64,000 nt of DNA from Anaeromonas frigoriresistens. GTDB lineage: Bacteria; Bacillota; Clostridia; Tissierellales; SIT17. The notes below the pieces were generated by a model that was not told the DNA's origin, did not search any database, and saw nothing but the letters and a program-made list of their open reading frames with translations. The translations under genes and the position numbers were made by a program. The stretch is taken from contig NZ_WSFT01000053.1 in NCBI RefSeq assembly GCF_016820655.1, positions 434,001 through 498,000 on the forward strand, given 5' to 3'. Below are positions 9,480 to 17,900 of this stretch, one piece after another. Every line of letters starts with the position of its first letter. Within the stretch, counting starts at the first letter, position 1.

Positions 9480-10389
9480 CTTGTGATAACTCCTTAGCTA
9501 GTTTTGATCCAACTCTTGCATTGTTATAAACAAGTTCTATATTAGATTTTAGACTTTCTCCTTTAGTTATTTCCTTTATCTTAGACAATAAAAATGGAGT
9601 TGTTTCTTTTCCCTTAATATTTTTTTCTTCTGCTTCATTTAAAGCATCACTTATAGCATTATTTATCTCATCAAAATCCATTTGATATTCTTCTGGTATT
9701 GGATTTCCAATAACTATACCGCCTTTTATATCTAAATCCCATTTTACTTTTATAGCTTTTGCTAATTCTAATTCATTATCTACAGAATAATCAACCTTAA
9801 AACCACTTTTCCTTGTGTAAAATGCTGGAAATTCCTCTGTTCCAAAGCCAATGACTGGTACTCCATGGGTCTCAAGATATTCTAATGTTAGTCCTATATC
9901 AAGGATTGATTTAGCGCCGGCACATACTACTGCCACATTAGTATTAGCAAGTTCCATTAGATCTGCTGATATATCGAAGGTATCCTGTGCATTTCTATGA
10001 GCTCCTCCTATTCCTCCTGTAGCAAATACTTTTATTTTGGCTAGGTCAGCTATTATCATTGTTGATGCCACTGTTGTTGCCCCATTTAATCCTTTGGATA
10101 TGATAAAAGGTATATCTCTTCTACTAGCTTTTTTAACATCCTTTGCCTTAGCTAAGTATTCTAATTCATCATCAGTTAATCCAACTTTGATCTTACCATT
10201 TAAAATTGCAATAGTAGCAGGAATACTTCCATTCTCTCTAATTATTTCCTCCACTCTCCTAGCAGTTTCTACATTTTGTGGATAAGGCATGCCATGGGAT
10301 ATTATAGTAGACTCTAATGCAACTACTGGTTGATTATTTTCTAGTGCCTTTTTAACTTCATCTTTGATTTCTATATATTTATTTAACAT
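9475..10389 (-). CDS. psuG: Pseudouridine-5'-phosphate glycosidase PsuG
   Basis: 304 aa, full length for the IndA/PsuG family. It splits pseudouridine 5'-phosphate into uracil and ribose 5-phosphate by breaking the C-glycosidic bond. Diagnostic stretches are VALESTIISHGMPYPQN near residue 22, ASRRDIP near 89 and VFATGGIGGAHR near 120. Its start overlaps the end of psuK by 7 bp, so the two form one salvage unit (kinase first, then glycosidase). Together they recycle the modified base from RNA turnover. Confidence 0.93.
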
Positions 10390-11474
10390 ATTTTCATCTC
10401 CTTAATTAATTTACTTATATTGTTTACTGAGACATTTCTATTAACAGTATTTTCATCACTCATAGCAAGGATAGAGCCGCCTATAGAAAATATTACTTGA
10501 TCCTTTATACTCCAATTATTATAGTGACCATAGATTAAAGCCGCCATAAAGGCATCTCCTGCTCCTGTAGCATTAATCACTTCTATTTCCGGGCTTGGTA
10601 TATGACCAGAATGATATTGGTCTTTATAATATACTCCATCTTCTCCTAAAGTTATAATTATATTCTTAACTCCTTTACTTAAGAAGTAGTTCCCTGCTCT
10701 TTCTAAATCTTCTTTTGATCTGATTTCTATTCCACTCAAGATTTCTGCTTCATATTTATTAGGTTTAATAGTATGAAACTTATCTATAATCTCTTTTATT
10801 TTTAATGATTTAGTAGTAGAGACTGTATCAATAAAAATATCTTTTTCACCATAGTGGTTAACTATATACTCCAAAGTTTCTTTAGGTAAATTAGTATCTA
10901 AAATTATACCTTTTGAATTTTTGATAGTATTTGACTTTTCTCTTAACAAATCAATAGTTATTTCATTAAATATCTCCATTGAAGAAATAGCTACATTCAT
11001 ATCACCTTCACTATCTAATATTGATAGATATGTTGATGTAGGATATTGTTCCGTTACTAATATATTGTTAGTAGATATACCTGAACTTTGCAATTCATTT
11101 AATATTTTTTTCCCATAAATATCATTACCAACTGCTGAAATAAAATTAACTTTCATCCCTAGTAATGAGAGATTTTCGGCAATATTTCTACCTACACCTC
11201 CTACAGAAAGCTTTATTTCTCCCGGATTAGAATCCTTTGGTATAAGGTTTTCATAACTGAAGCCTTGTAAGTCTATATTACTTCCGCCAATGACTACTAT
11301 GTCATCAGTATTTAATATATAACCTCGTCCTTTAATAAGTCCTTTCTTTATTAGATTGGTTATATGAACTGCTACAGATGATCTTTTAATTGACAAGATA
11401 TCTGCCAACTCCTGTTGGCTTATTAAAGGATTTTCTCTAATTAGATTTAGTATTTCTTTTTCTCTATCAGTCAT
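10383..11474 (-). CDS. psuK: Pseudouridine kinase (PfkB family) with N-terminal winged-helix domain
   Basis: 363 aa. Residues 1-55 are a winged helix (MTDREKEILNLIRENPLIS, then QQELADILSIKRSSVAVHI). The rest is a PfkB/ribokinase-type sugar kinase with DIVVIGGSNID at its start, SVGGVGRNIAENL and the anion-hole motif NATGAGDAFMAAL at the C-terminal end. It phosphorylates pseudouridine for PsuG. The HTH suggests the same polypeptide could also control this operon, as in other HTH-PfkB proteins; that is inference. The substrate is inferred from the overlapping psuG. Confidence 0.88.
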   Translation of the reverse strand: MTDREKEILNLIRENPLISQQELADILSIKRSSVAVHITNLIKKGLIKGRGYILNTDDIVVIGGSNIDLQGFSYENLIPKDSNPGEIKLSVGGVGRNIAENLSLLGMKVNFISAVGNDIYGKKILNELQSSGISTNNILVTEQYPTSTYLSILDSEGDMNVAISSMEIFNEITIDLLREKSNTIKNSKGIILDTNLPKETLEYIVNHYGEKDIFIDTVSTTKSLKIKEIIDKFHTIKPNKYEAEILSGIEIRSKEDLERAGNYFLSKGVKNIIITLGEDGVYYKDQYHSGHIPSPEIEVINATGAGDAFMAALIYGHYNNWSIKDQVIFSIGGSILAMSDENTVNRNVSVNNISKLIKEMKIC

Positions 11475-11570
11475 TTTTTCACCAACTTTTGTTTATTTGA
11501 ATAAGCTTATGTTTATATTATACATGTTCTCTTTTATTATTTCAAGTACTATTATTTTTTAAAATAAAAA

Positions 11571-11590
11571 GAGAGACATATCCGTCTCTC
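11571..11590 (-). terminator. Terminator of rarA
   Basis: GAGAGAC / GTCTCTC stem of 7 bp with a 6-base loop, followed on minus by TTTTTATTTT. Confidence 0.85.
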
Positions 11591-11605
11591 TAAGTATTTA
11601 TTATA

Positions 11606-12877
11606 TTAACTCTTTTTATTCTCTCTGATACTTTTTTGGAATTCCTTAAATTTTAACTCTAGCTTATTGTTTGCTGGTTCATAGTACTTCTTATCTTTTA
11701 TATTATCTGGTAAATATTGTTGCTTAACATAATGATTAGGATAAGAGTGAGGATATTTATACTCAGTTCCTCTCCCTAATTTTGAAGATCCTTTATAATG
11801 ACTATCTTTTAGATGTATTGGTATATCACCAATATTACCTAAATCAATATCTTTCAGAGCTTTATCTATGGCATTTATAGCTGAGTTTGATTTAGGTGAA
11901 TTAGATAATAAAATAACTCCCTGAGCAAGTGGAATTCTAGCTTCTGGCAAACCTAATTTAATAGCTGCTTCTACACAACTATGTATTATTGTAATTGCAT
12001 TAGGATAAGCCAATCCGATATCTTCTGATGCGATAACTAAGAGTCGTCTACAAATAGAGGTCAGATCTCCGGCTTTAATCAGTCTAGCAAGATAATGTAT
12101 CGAAGCATCTACATCACTACCTCTGATAGATTTTTGAAAAGTACTGAGAGTATCGTAGTGATTATCCCCAAATTTATCATAATTAAATCCTGAGGTTTGA
12201 GTACTTTCTTTTGCTGTGTCTATATCAATACATATTGGTATCTTATTAATAGAATAATATATAGCTGACTCTAGGTCATTCAATCCTCTTCTTAAATCTC
12301 CATTGGACATAGTTGCTATATATTTAAGAGCTTCCTCTTCATAATTAATAGTTTTATTTATAATTTCTTTTTCAGCTAAGTCAATACCCCGTTTTAATCC
12401 TTCCACAATATCTTCAATTTCAAGTTTCTTGAATTCAAAAATAGTGGATCTACTAATGATAGCATTAAATATTGTAAAATACGGATTCTCCGTTGTACTA
12501 GAGATCAATGTTATCTGTCCATTTTCTATGAATTTTAATAAAGATTGTTGCTGTTTTTTATTAAAATTTTGAATTTCATCCAAATAAAGTAGTATACCAT
12601 CTTTAGCTAAAAAAGTGTCTAGTTCACTGATTATATTTTTTATATCTTGGACTGAAGCATTAGTAGCATTAAGTTTATATAACCTTTTATTTGTAGAATC
12701 AGCTATAATATTAGCCACAGTAGTTTTCCCTGTACCAGGAGGACCATAAAAAATCATGTTTGGAATATGCTTAGACTCTATAATATTCCTCAATAATCTC
12801 TCTTTTCCTAATATATGCTTTTGCCCAACAACTTCTTCTAGTTTTTTAGGTCTCACTATGTCTGCTAACGGTTTCAT
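11606..12877 (-). CDS. rarA: Replication-associated recombination protein A (RarA/MgsA AAA+ ATPase)
   Basis: 423 aa AAA+ ATPase related to clamp-loader subunits, acting at stalled forks. Walker A GPPGTGKTT lies near residue 45, Walker B ILLYLDEIQNF near 98, and sensor 1 TENPYF follows. The C-terminal MgsA tetramerisation region (LPEARIPLAQGVILLSNSPKS and YKYPHSYPNHYVKQQYLP) distinguishes it from RuvB and DnaX. It is monocistronic between two strong terminators and has the normal length. Confidence 0.94.
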   Translation of the reverse strand: MKPLADIVRPKKLEEVVGQKHILGKERLLRNIIESKHIPNMIFYGPPGTGKTTVANIIADSTNKRLYKLNATNASVQDIKNIISELDTFLAKDGILLYLDEIQNFNKKQQQSLLKFIENGQITLISSTTENPYFTIFNAIISRSTIFEFKKLEIEDIVEGLKRGIDLAEKEIINKTINYEEEALKYIATMSNGDLRRGLNDLESAIYYSINKIPICIDIDTAKESTQTSGFNYDKFGDNHYDTLSTFQKSIRGSDVDASIHYLARLIKAGDLTSICRRLLVIASEDIGLAYPNAITIIHSCVEAAIKLGLPEARIPLAQGVILLSNSPKSNSAINAIDKALKDIDLGNIGDIPIHLKDSHYKGSSKLGRGTEYKYPHSYPNHYVKQQYLPDNIKDKKYYEPANNKLELKFKEFQKSIRENKKS

Positions 12878-12894
12878 TCTATCACCTTTTTCGT

Positions 12895-12934
12895 AATTTT
12901 AAGGATATAAGATTAATCTTATATCCTTAAAATT
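12895..12934 (-). terminator. 40-bp perfect palindrome, terminator of ltaE
   Basis: 12895-12914 pairs fully with 12915-12934; the core is AAGGATATAAGATT. It overlaps the last bases of ltaE and ends in TTAAAATT/AATTTTAA tails. Confidence 0.75.
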
Positions 12935-13964
12935 ATATTATTTGATTTAACTTTTCAATTGTATATTCAATATCTTCATCTGTTATATAATAATGGGTTA
13001 CAAAACGTATTATATCATTAGTAATAGAAGATGCAAGAATTCCTTCTTCTTTCATTTTATCTACTAATTCATTTGATGAATAAGGTGTATCTTCTACATT
13101 GATCATTAAAATGTTTGTTTGTACAGTTTCATCATTTATTTTAACGCCTTTTATCTTATTTAACCCTTCAGCTAATTCCTTTATTCTAGTATGATCTTCA
13201 GATAATCTCTCTACCATATTAGTTAATGAAATGATACCTGCCGCTGCTAATATACCTCCTTGTCTCATACCTCCACCTAGCATCTTTCTTAAGCGTCTTG
13301 CTTTATCAATAAATTTCTTCTCACCTGCTAAGATTGAACCTACTGGAGAACATAGACCTTTAGATAAACAGAACATTAATGAATCTGTATATTGAGTTAA
13401 TTCTTTAACATCTACACCTAATGCCACTGCAGCATTAAATACTCTTGCTCCATCTAAATGTACTGGAATGTTATTTTCTTTAGCTATATCAAATATTTCC
13501 TTCATTCTACTAGGAGGAACTACTACTCCTCCAGCCATATTATGAGTATTCTCCATACATATTAATCCTGTCTGGGAGTGATGTATATCATCATCCTTAA
13601 CTATAGCATTTCTAACATCCTCTGGATTCATGATTCCATTTTCACTTTTAATTGGTCTTGCTTGCAGCCCAGCTAAAAAAGATAATCCACCTACTTCATA
13701 TCGATATATATGAGCCCAATCTTCTAATATAACCTCCTGACCTCTATCCGTATGGCACAATAAAGCTAGTTGATTACCCATTGTTCCAGTAGGAACAAAT
13801 AGTGCGGATTCTTTACCTACTATTTCACTAGCTAATTTCTCTAATTTGTTGATTGTAGGGTCCTCTCCATATACGTCATCCCCAACCTCTGCATTATACA
13901 TAGCTTTTCTCATTTCTTCTGTAGGCTTAGTCAAAGTGTCACTTCTAAAATCAATTGTTCTCAT
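12933..13964 (-). CDS. ltaE: Low-specificity L-threonine aldolase
   Basis: 343 aa PLP fold-type I enzyme cleaving threonine (and allo-threonine) to glycine plus acetaldehyde. RSDTLTKPTEEMRKAM at the N-terminus, HLDGARVFNAA near residue 168 and the PLP lysine in FCLSKGLCSPVGS near 199 are family signatures. It has the expected full length. In a Stickland-type organism the glycine made could feed glycine reduction; that step is not encoded in this window. It is apparently monocistronic. Confidence 0.93.
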   Translation of the reverse strand: MRTIDFRSDTLTKPTEEMRKAMYNAEVGDDVYGEDPTINKLEKLASEIVGKESALFVPTGTMGNQLALLCHTDRGQEVILEDWAHIYRYEVGGLSFLAGLQARPIKSENGIMNPEDVRNAIVKDDDIHHSQTGLICMENTHNMAGGVVVPPSRMKEIFDIAKENNIPVHLDGARVFNAAVALGVDVKELTQYTDSLMFCLSKGLCSPVGSILAGEKKFIDKARRLRKMLGGGMRQGGILAAAGIISLTNMVERLSEDHTRIKELAEGLNKIKGVKINDETVQTNILMINVEDTPYSSNELVDKMKEEGILASSITNDIIRFVTHYYITDEDIEYTIEKLNQII

Positions 13965-14009
13965 ATGTTTTCCTCCTCATATTAATATTACTTATAATTA
14001 TATCATTTT

Positions 14010-14957
14010 TTATATGTTATATAATTGTTTAATGTATTTTATTTCTCTATTTATTCCTTTTTCTATATCTGTTTTTTTATCTCTAAACATTATCTTTTCA
14101 TAAAGATTAGTACATGCTTTAGTATTTATTTGTTCCTCTATTAATGGTTCTGTATATACAATTTTACCTTTTTTATTAAGCATATTTTCTATAATACTTA
14201 TTGAATCATTAACACTTAAAGAATAGCCTTCTCCTATATTAATAATTTCATCTACAAGTTCCCTTTGAAGTAAATGAACAATAGAATCTACTACATCCTC
14301 CACATAAACAAAGTCTCTTCTCTGTTTGCCATCTCCATATACGATAATATCTTCATCAAGTAAAATACTTTTAATAAACTTATGAAATGCCATATCAGGT
14401 CTTTGATGGGGTCCATAGGTAGTAAAAAATCTCAGGTTTATAATATCAATATCATATCCATTACCATAATAAGTAGCAAGACTCTCTCCTGCTAACTTAC
14501 TAACTCCATACAAAGATATTGGTCTTGGATTAGTTATTTCTGACATAGGTAGTATTCCAGTTTCTCCATAAACAGTGGATGATGATGCATATATGAATTT
14601 TTTTACTCCCTTATTTTTTATAGCTTCTAAAATTCTCTGAGTAGCAACAATATTATACTTTATATATTCATCAAAATTTACCTCACTACAGTAATTAACT
14701 CCAGGGATATCAGCTAAATGAATGACACTTTCTATATTTAAACCTTCAATTAGTTGTTTCATACTTGGGTCTAATATATTATTTTCTAAAAAAATAAAAT
14801 CAGGGTCTCCTAACAAATTTTTTATATTAAATTCTTTAATCCACTTATCATAATTGTGATAAAAATTATCAACCCCTAATACTTTATGTCCATGATGTAA
14901 AAGAGCCTCACATAATTTACTCCCAATAAAGCCAGAAGCTCCAGTAACTAAAATCAT
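14010..14957 (-). CDS. NAD-dependent nucleotide-sugar epimerase/dehydratase
   Basis: 315 aa extended short-chain dehydrogenase. The NAD-binding GxxGxxG is ILVTGASGFIGSKL at the N-terminus. The catalytic S/Y-K set is SSSTVYGE and the YGVSKLAGE triad motif near residue 150, and RFFTTYGPHQRPDMAFHKF follows. It is most like UDP-glucose/UDP-glucuronate 4-epimerases. The exact sugar cannot be fixed. No glycan genes flank it directly, so its pathway is open; it could supply the glycosyltransferase 11 kb away. Confidence 0.83.
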   Translation of the reverse strand: MILVTGASGFIGSKLCEALLHHGHKVLGVDNFYHNYDKWIKEFNIKNLLGDPDFIFLENNILDPSMKQLIEGLNIESVIHLADIPGVNYCSEVNFDEYIKYNIVATQRILEAIKNKGVKKFIYASSSTVYGETGILPMSEITNPRPISLYGVSKLAGESLATYYGNGYDIDIINLRFFTTYGPHQRPDMAFHKFIKSILLDEDIIVYGDGKQRRDFVYVEDVVDSIVHLLQRELVDEIINIGEGYSLSVNDSISIIENMLNKKGKIVYTEPLIEEQINTKACTNLYEKIMFRDKKTDIEKGINREIKYIKQLYNI

Positions 14958-15018
14958 AAAAATACCTCCTCATTAATATTATTTATTATCAATATATGAA
15001 ATGAAAAGGTATTTTGTT

Positions 15019-15348
15019 TTAAATGCTTTTACGAATAAATTTTCCAGAGATAGGATATGAATAATCTTCATCATTAAAAACTTTTATCGCTGCAATAATC
15101 GGGAAAATTAATGCAACTAAGCCTACAGCTATTAATAATGGTATGCCAATTAAAATAATAACTAAAATACCAGAAATCGTTGCAGCAATTAATAGTATAA
15201 TATGAAATCCTAAGGCTTCCATTGCTTGAGTTTTTACATATCCATCTTTTGAAATTAATAAAATCACCAATGGAATAATTATTGGCAGAGATACAAATAC
15301 TGCTAAATGACTAGCAGCAGATAATAATTTTTGTTCAGTAGTCAACAT
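15019..15348 (-). CDS. DUF4870 (Tic20-like) small membrane protein
   Basis: 109 aa. The pattern is LSAASHLAVFVSLPIIIPLVI, then ISKDGYVKTQAMEALGFHI, then two further hydrophobic helices, and IIAAIKVFNDEDYSYP at the end. This is the arrangement of DUF4870 proteins, with about three membrane segments. Function unknown. It is a stand-alone gene between orr and the epimerase gene. Confidence 0.75.
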   Translation of the reverse strand: MLTTEQKLLSAASHLAVFVSLPIIIPLVILLISKDGYVKTQAMEALGFHIILLIAATISGILVIILIGIPLLIAVGLVALIFPIIAAIKVFNDEDYSYPISGKFIRKSI

Positions 15349-15405
15349 TTCTTCACCTCATTTCTTATTTACTATTATAATATTATAAATGGATGTAATA
15401 AAGTG

Positions 15406-16470
15406 CTAAATTATTTCCTTAGAAACATACTCAGAAGTCATTAGTTTTAATATACCACCATAATTAATATTAAATAATACCTCATCACCAACTTTATATA
15501 TAGTATTTGATTCAGTTATATCTATTATTAAATGGTCACTACTTTCTCCTATTATTGAAATACTATTATCCTCTGGTATTAAATCATCAATATCAATATC
15601 TTGTTTTCCAATAGCGCATATTGCTCTTTTTCTATTCCCTTTATCTATAAAAGTTGGTTTTCTGCCAAAAGCATCCATTCCTATTTCACCTAAGGGTAAA
15701 GATGGCTTTTCTTTTAATTCTATTATTTCAGCTGCTAATTTAAAACAATCATTATTTGTTCCACTTATTTGATGACCAAAGGCAGTTTCTCTACCTAACA
15801 CTAGCGCCTCCCCAAGTCTTAATTGATTTATTTCCTCAGGCATTTCACCCGTCTCTATTAAATGTAATGAAGAGGAGTTCCCCCCAGATAGTATTTCTAA
15901 CTGTATATTAAATTCTTCTTCAACTTTCTTTTTGATTGTAGATAATCTGTTTAGATTATCTTTTCGTGGTATGACTCCTCCATAACAAGTAAGATTAGTA
16001 CCAAATCCAATTAATCTAACTCCTTTAAGATTAAGAATTATTTTAACCAAATCATATATTTTATCTTCTGCAAATATACCTTCCCTTAAATCTCCTAAAT
16101 CTATCATCAAAATAATATCATGAACTTTTTTTTGTTTAATTGCAGCAATTGAAAGACTTTCAATTGTTTCTTGTTCGGAATTCAAAGATATATCTGCATA
16201 TTTTACTACTTCATCAACCTCAGATATCTGAGGTAATCTTAACATTAACTTTGGAACAGGTATATCATATAGTCTCTTAATATTTTGTATTCTTGAGTCG
16301 GCTAAAAATCTCATTCCACCCTCAACATATATTTTTGCTAATTCTTCATTTCCACAGAATACCTTTGTTACTCCTCCAGGACTTATATTACTCTTTTCAC
16401 AAATTTCAACAAGTCTTTCTACATTTTTTTTAAATTTATCTTTATTAATAATTATTTTAGGATATGACAT
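15406..16470 (-). CDS. orr: Ornithine racemase (alanine racemase N-terminal fold)
   Basis: 354 aa PLP enzyme. The PLP lysine is K36 in GGVTKVFCGN. The HDIILMIDLGDLREGI, GTNLTCYGGVIP and LRLGEALVLGRETAFG stretches are typical of the Orr/YhfX type rather than true alanine racemase. It converts L- to D-ornithine, the substrate of the OraSE mutase encoded just upstream. A weak hairpin at 16495-16523 separates it from the preceding gene, which may lower its expression relative to the operon. Confidence 0.9.
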   Translation of the reverse strand: MSYPKIIINKDKFKKNVERLVEICEKSNISPGGVTKVFCGNEELAKIYVEGGMRFLADSRIQNIKRLYDIPVPKLMLRLPQISEVDEVVKYADISLNSEQETIESLSIAAIKQKKVHDIILMIDLGDLREGIFAEDKIYDLVKIILNLKGVRLIGFGTNLTCYGGVIPRKDNLNRLSTIKKKVEEEFNIQLEILSGGNSSSLHLIETGEMPEEINQLRLGEALVLGRETAFGHQISGTNNDCFKLAAEIIELKEKPSLPLGEIGMDAFGRKPTFIDKGNRKRAICAIGKQDIDIDDLIPEDNSISIIGESSDHLIIDITESNTIYKVGDEVLFNINYGGILKLMTSEYVSKEII

Positions 16471-16494
16471 TTATATACCTCCTCATATTTTCAA

Positions 16495-16523
16495 AACAAG
16501 CCCAACCATAGGCTGGACTTGTT
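16495..16523 (-). terminator. Hairpin between the mutL-like gene and orr, possible attenuator
   Basis: AACAAGCCCAACC (16495-16507) pairs with GGCTGGACTTGTT (16511-16523) through 13 positions, two of them mismatches in DNA that become G-U pairs in RNA. The T tract is short and broken (TTTTG), so termination may be partial. Confidence 0.5.
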
Positions 16524-16535
16524 ATTAAATCACCA

Positions 16536-17900
16536 CTATATATTTAAGCTTTTCTTTAGTAAAGATAATGCTGCTTCAGGATATTTCTTTGATAAGACAC
16601 CTAATGAAGCCATAATGTAATTATTGTCAACTAATATTTGAGTTTCTCTATTTGGAAATAAATCATTTCCTTTATTATTTTCAGCAATAGACTTCATAAT
16701 TTCTATTCTACTTGGAAGCCTCGTCAATGCTCCGCCAGTTCCAACTATATATTTAATATTTGTTAGATCTTTTCCTTCTGCTATAGTTTTTTTGCCAGAA
16801 GCTCCATATAGATCTCTAAATTTACCGGCATGCCTTCTAACAGAAGTAATTACTGCTTCCTTAGTAAGTTCCTCTACAAACCTTTTCTCCATTTCATTTG
16901 ATGGTATAGGTTTATGATTTTCAATTAATTCCTCAAGCTTTTGGGAAGAAATATCTAGATTAGTTACTAATTCTTCTAATCCTATTCTTTCAACAATATT
17001 CTTCATATTAACATATACACCTAAGTCACCTTCTACCGTTCTTTTAGCTATTGGTTCAGGACTTATTAATATTCTATTAACCTCTTCACTTCCTTCTGTA
17101 ACTGAATGTAGGTCAGTAGTGGCACCTCCTACATCTAGGGTTATAAGATCACCTATCTCTTCTTTTAATAGCTTAGATGCTAACATAACCGCTCCTGGAG
17201 TAGGTATTATAGGGCCGTTCACCATCTCCCTTACTTTCATCATTCCCGGTGCATGTATAATGTGTTCTTCAAATACATCTTGTATTACCTTCCTAGTAGG
17301 CTCTATATTTAATTTATCTATTTTTGGATATACATTTTCTACTATATATAGCTTGCAAGGTGTATCTTCAAATATTAATTTAATTTCTTCTATATTTTCA
17401 ATATTCCCTGCATATATTACTGGTACATCTAAATTTAACTCAGCAATTTTTTCTGCATTATAAATTGCTGTATCACGTTCTCCGTAATCTACTCCCCCTG
17501 CTATTAGTATGATATTCGGATTTACTTCCTTTATTTGTTTTATATCCGTTCTTCTTAGTCTACCTGCTGTTACTTGGTGAATGTTTGCACCCGCACCTAA
17601 TGCAGCTTCTTTAGCAGCTCTTACGGTCATATCATATACTAATCCATGAACTGTCATCCGAAGACCTCCAGCTGCTGAACTGGTAGCTATTAATTCATCA
17701 TATACAATATCTTCTACTCCTAATGACCTTTTTAAATCATCAATTGCTTTGTTTAAACCAATATTAACATCCCCCTCGTTAACACTGGTGGGAGCTTGCC
17801 CCTGTCCTATAAATTTAGGACAAGAGCTATAAATATCATTAAAAGCATTTATTACTGTTGTTGTACTCCCTATTTCAGCAACTAAAATATTAGTTTTCAT
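16536..17900 (-). CDS. GlmL/MutL-like accessory ATPase of the ornithine aminomutase operon
   Basis: 454 aa ASKHA-fold protein of the GlmL/MutL family found beside B12-dependent carbon-skeleton mutases and aminomutases; not the mismatch-repair MutL. AEIGSTTTVINAF (phosphate loop) opens the protein, ITLDVGGATTDLHSV is the second phosphate motif, and VGTGGALTRLP lies near the C-terminus. A role in reactivating or chaperoning the cobalamin enzyme is generally proposed, not proven. The ATG at 17900 overlaps the oraE stop by 11 bp and has a GAGAGAAG site; an upstream TTG in frame (17918) is less likely. Confidence 0.85.
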   Translation of the reverse strand: MKTNILVAEIGSTTTVINAFNDIYSSCPKFIGQGQAPTSVNEGDVNIGLNKAIDDLKRSLGVEDIVYDELIATSSAAGGLRMTVHGLVYDMTVRAAKEAALGAGANIHQVTAGRLRRTDIKQIKEVNPNIILIAGGVDYGERDTAIYNAEKIAELNLDVPVIYAGNIENIEEIKLIFEDTPCKLYIVENVYPKIDKLNIEPTRKVIQDVFEEHIIHAPGMMKVREMVNGPIIPTPGAVMLASKLLKEEIGDLITLDVGGATTDLHSVTEGSEEVNRILISPEPIAKRTVEGDLGVYVNMKNIVERIGLEELVTNLDISSQKLEELIENHKPIPSNEMEKRFVEELTKEAVITSVRRHAGKFRDLYGASGKKTIAEGKDLTNIKYIVGTGGALTRLPSRIEIMKSIAENNKGNDLFPNRETQILVDNNYIMASLGVLSKKYPEAALSLLKKSLNI

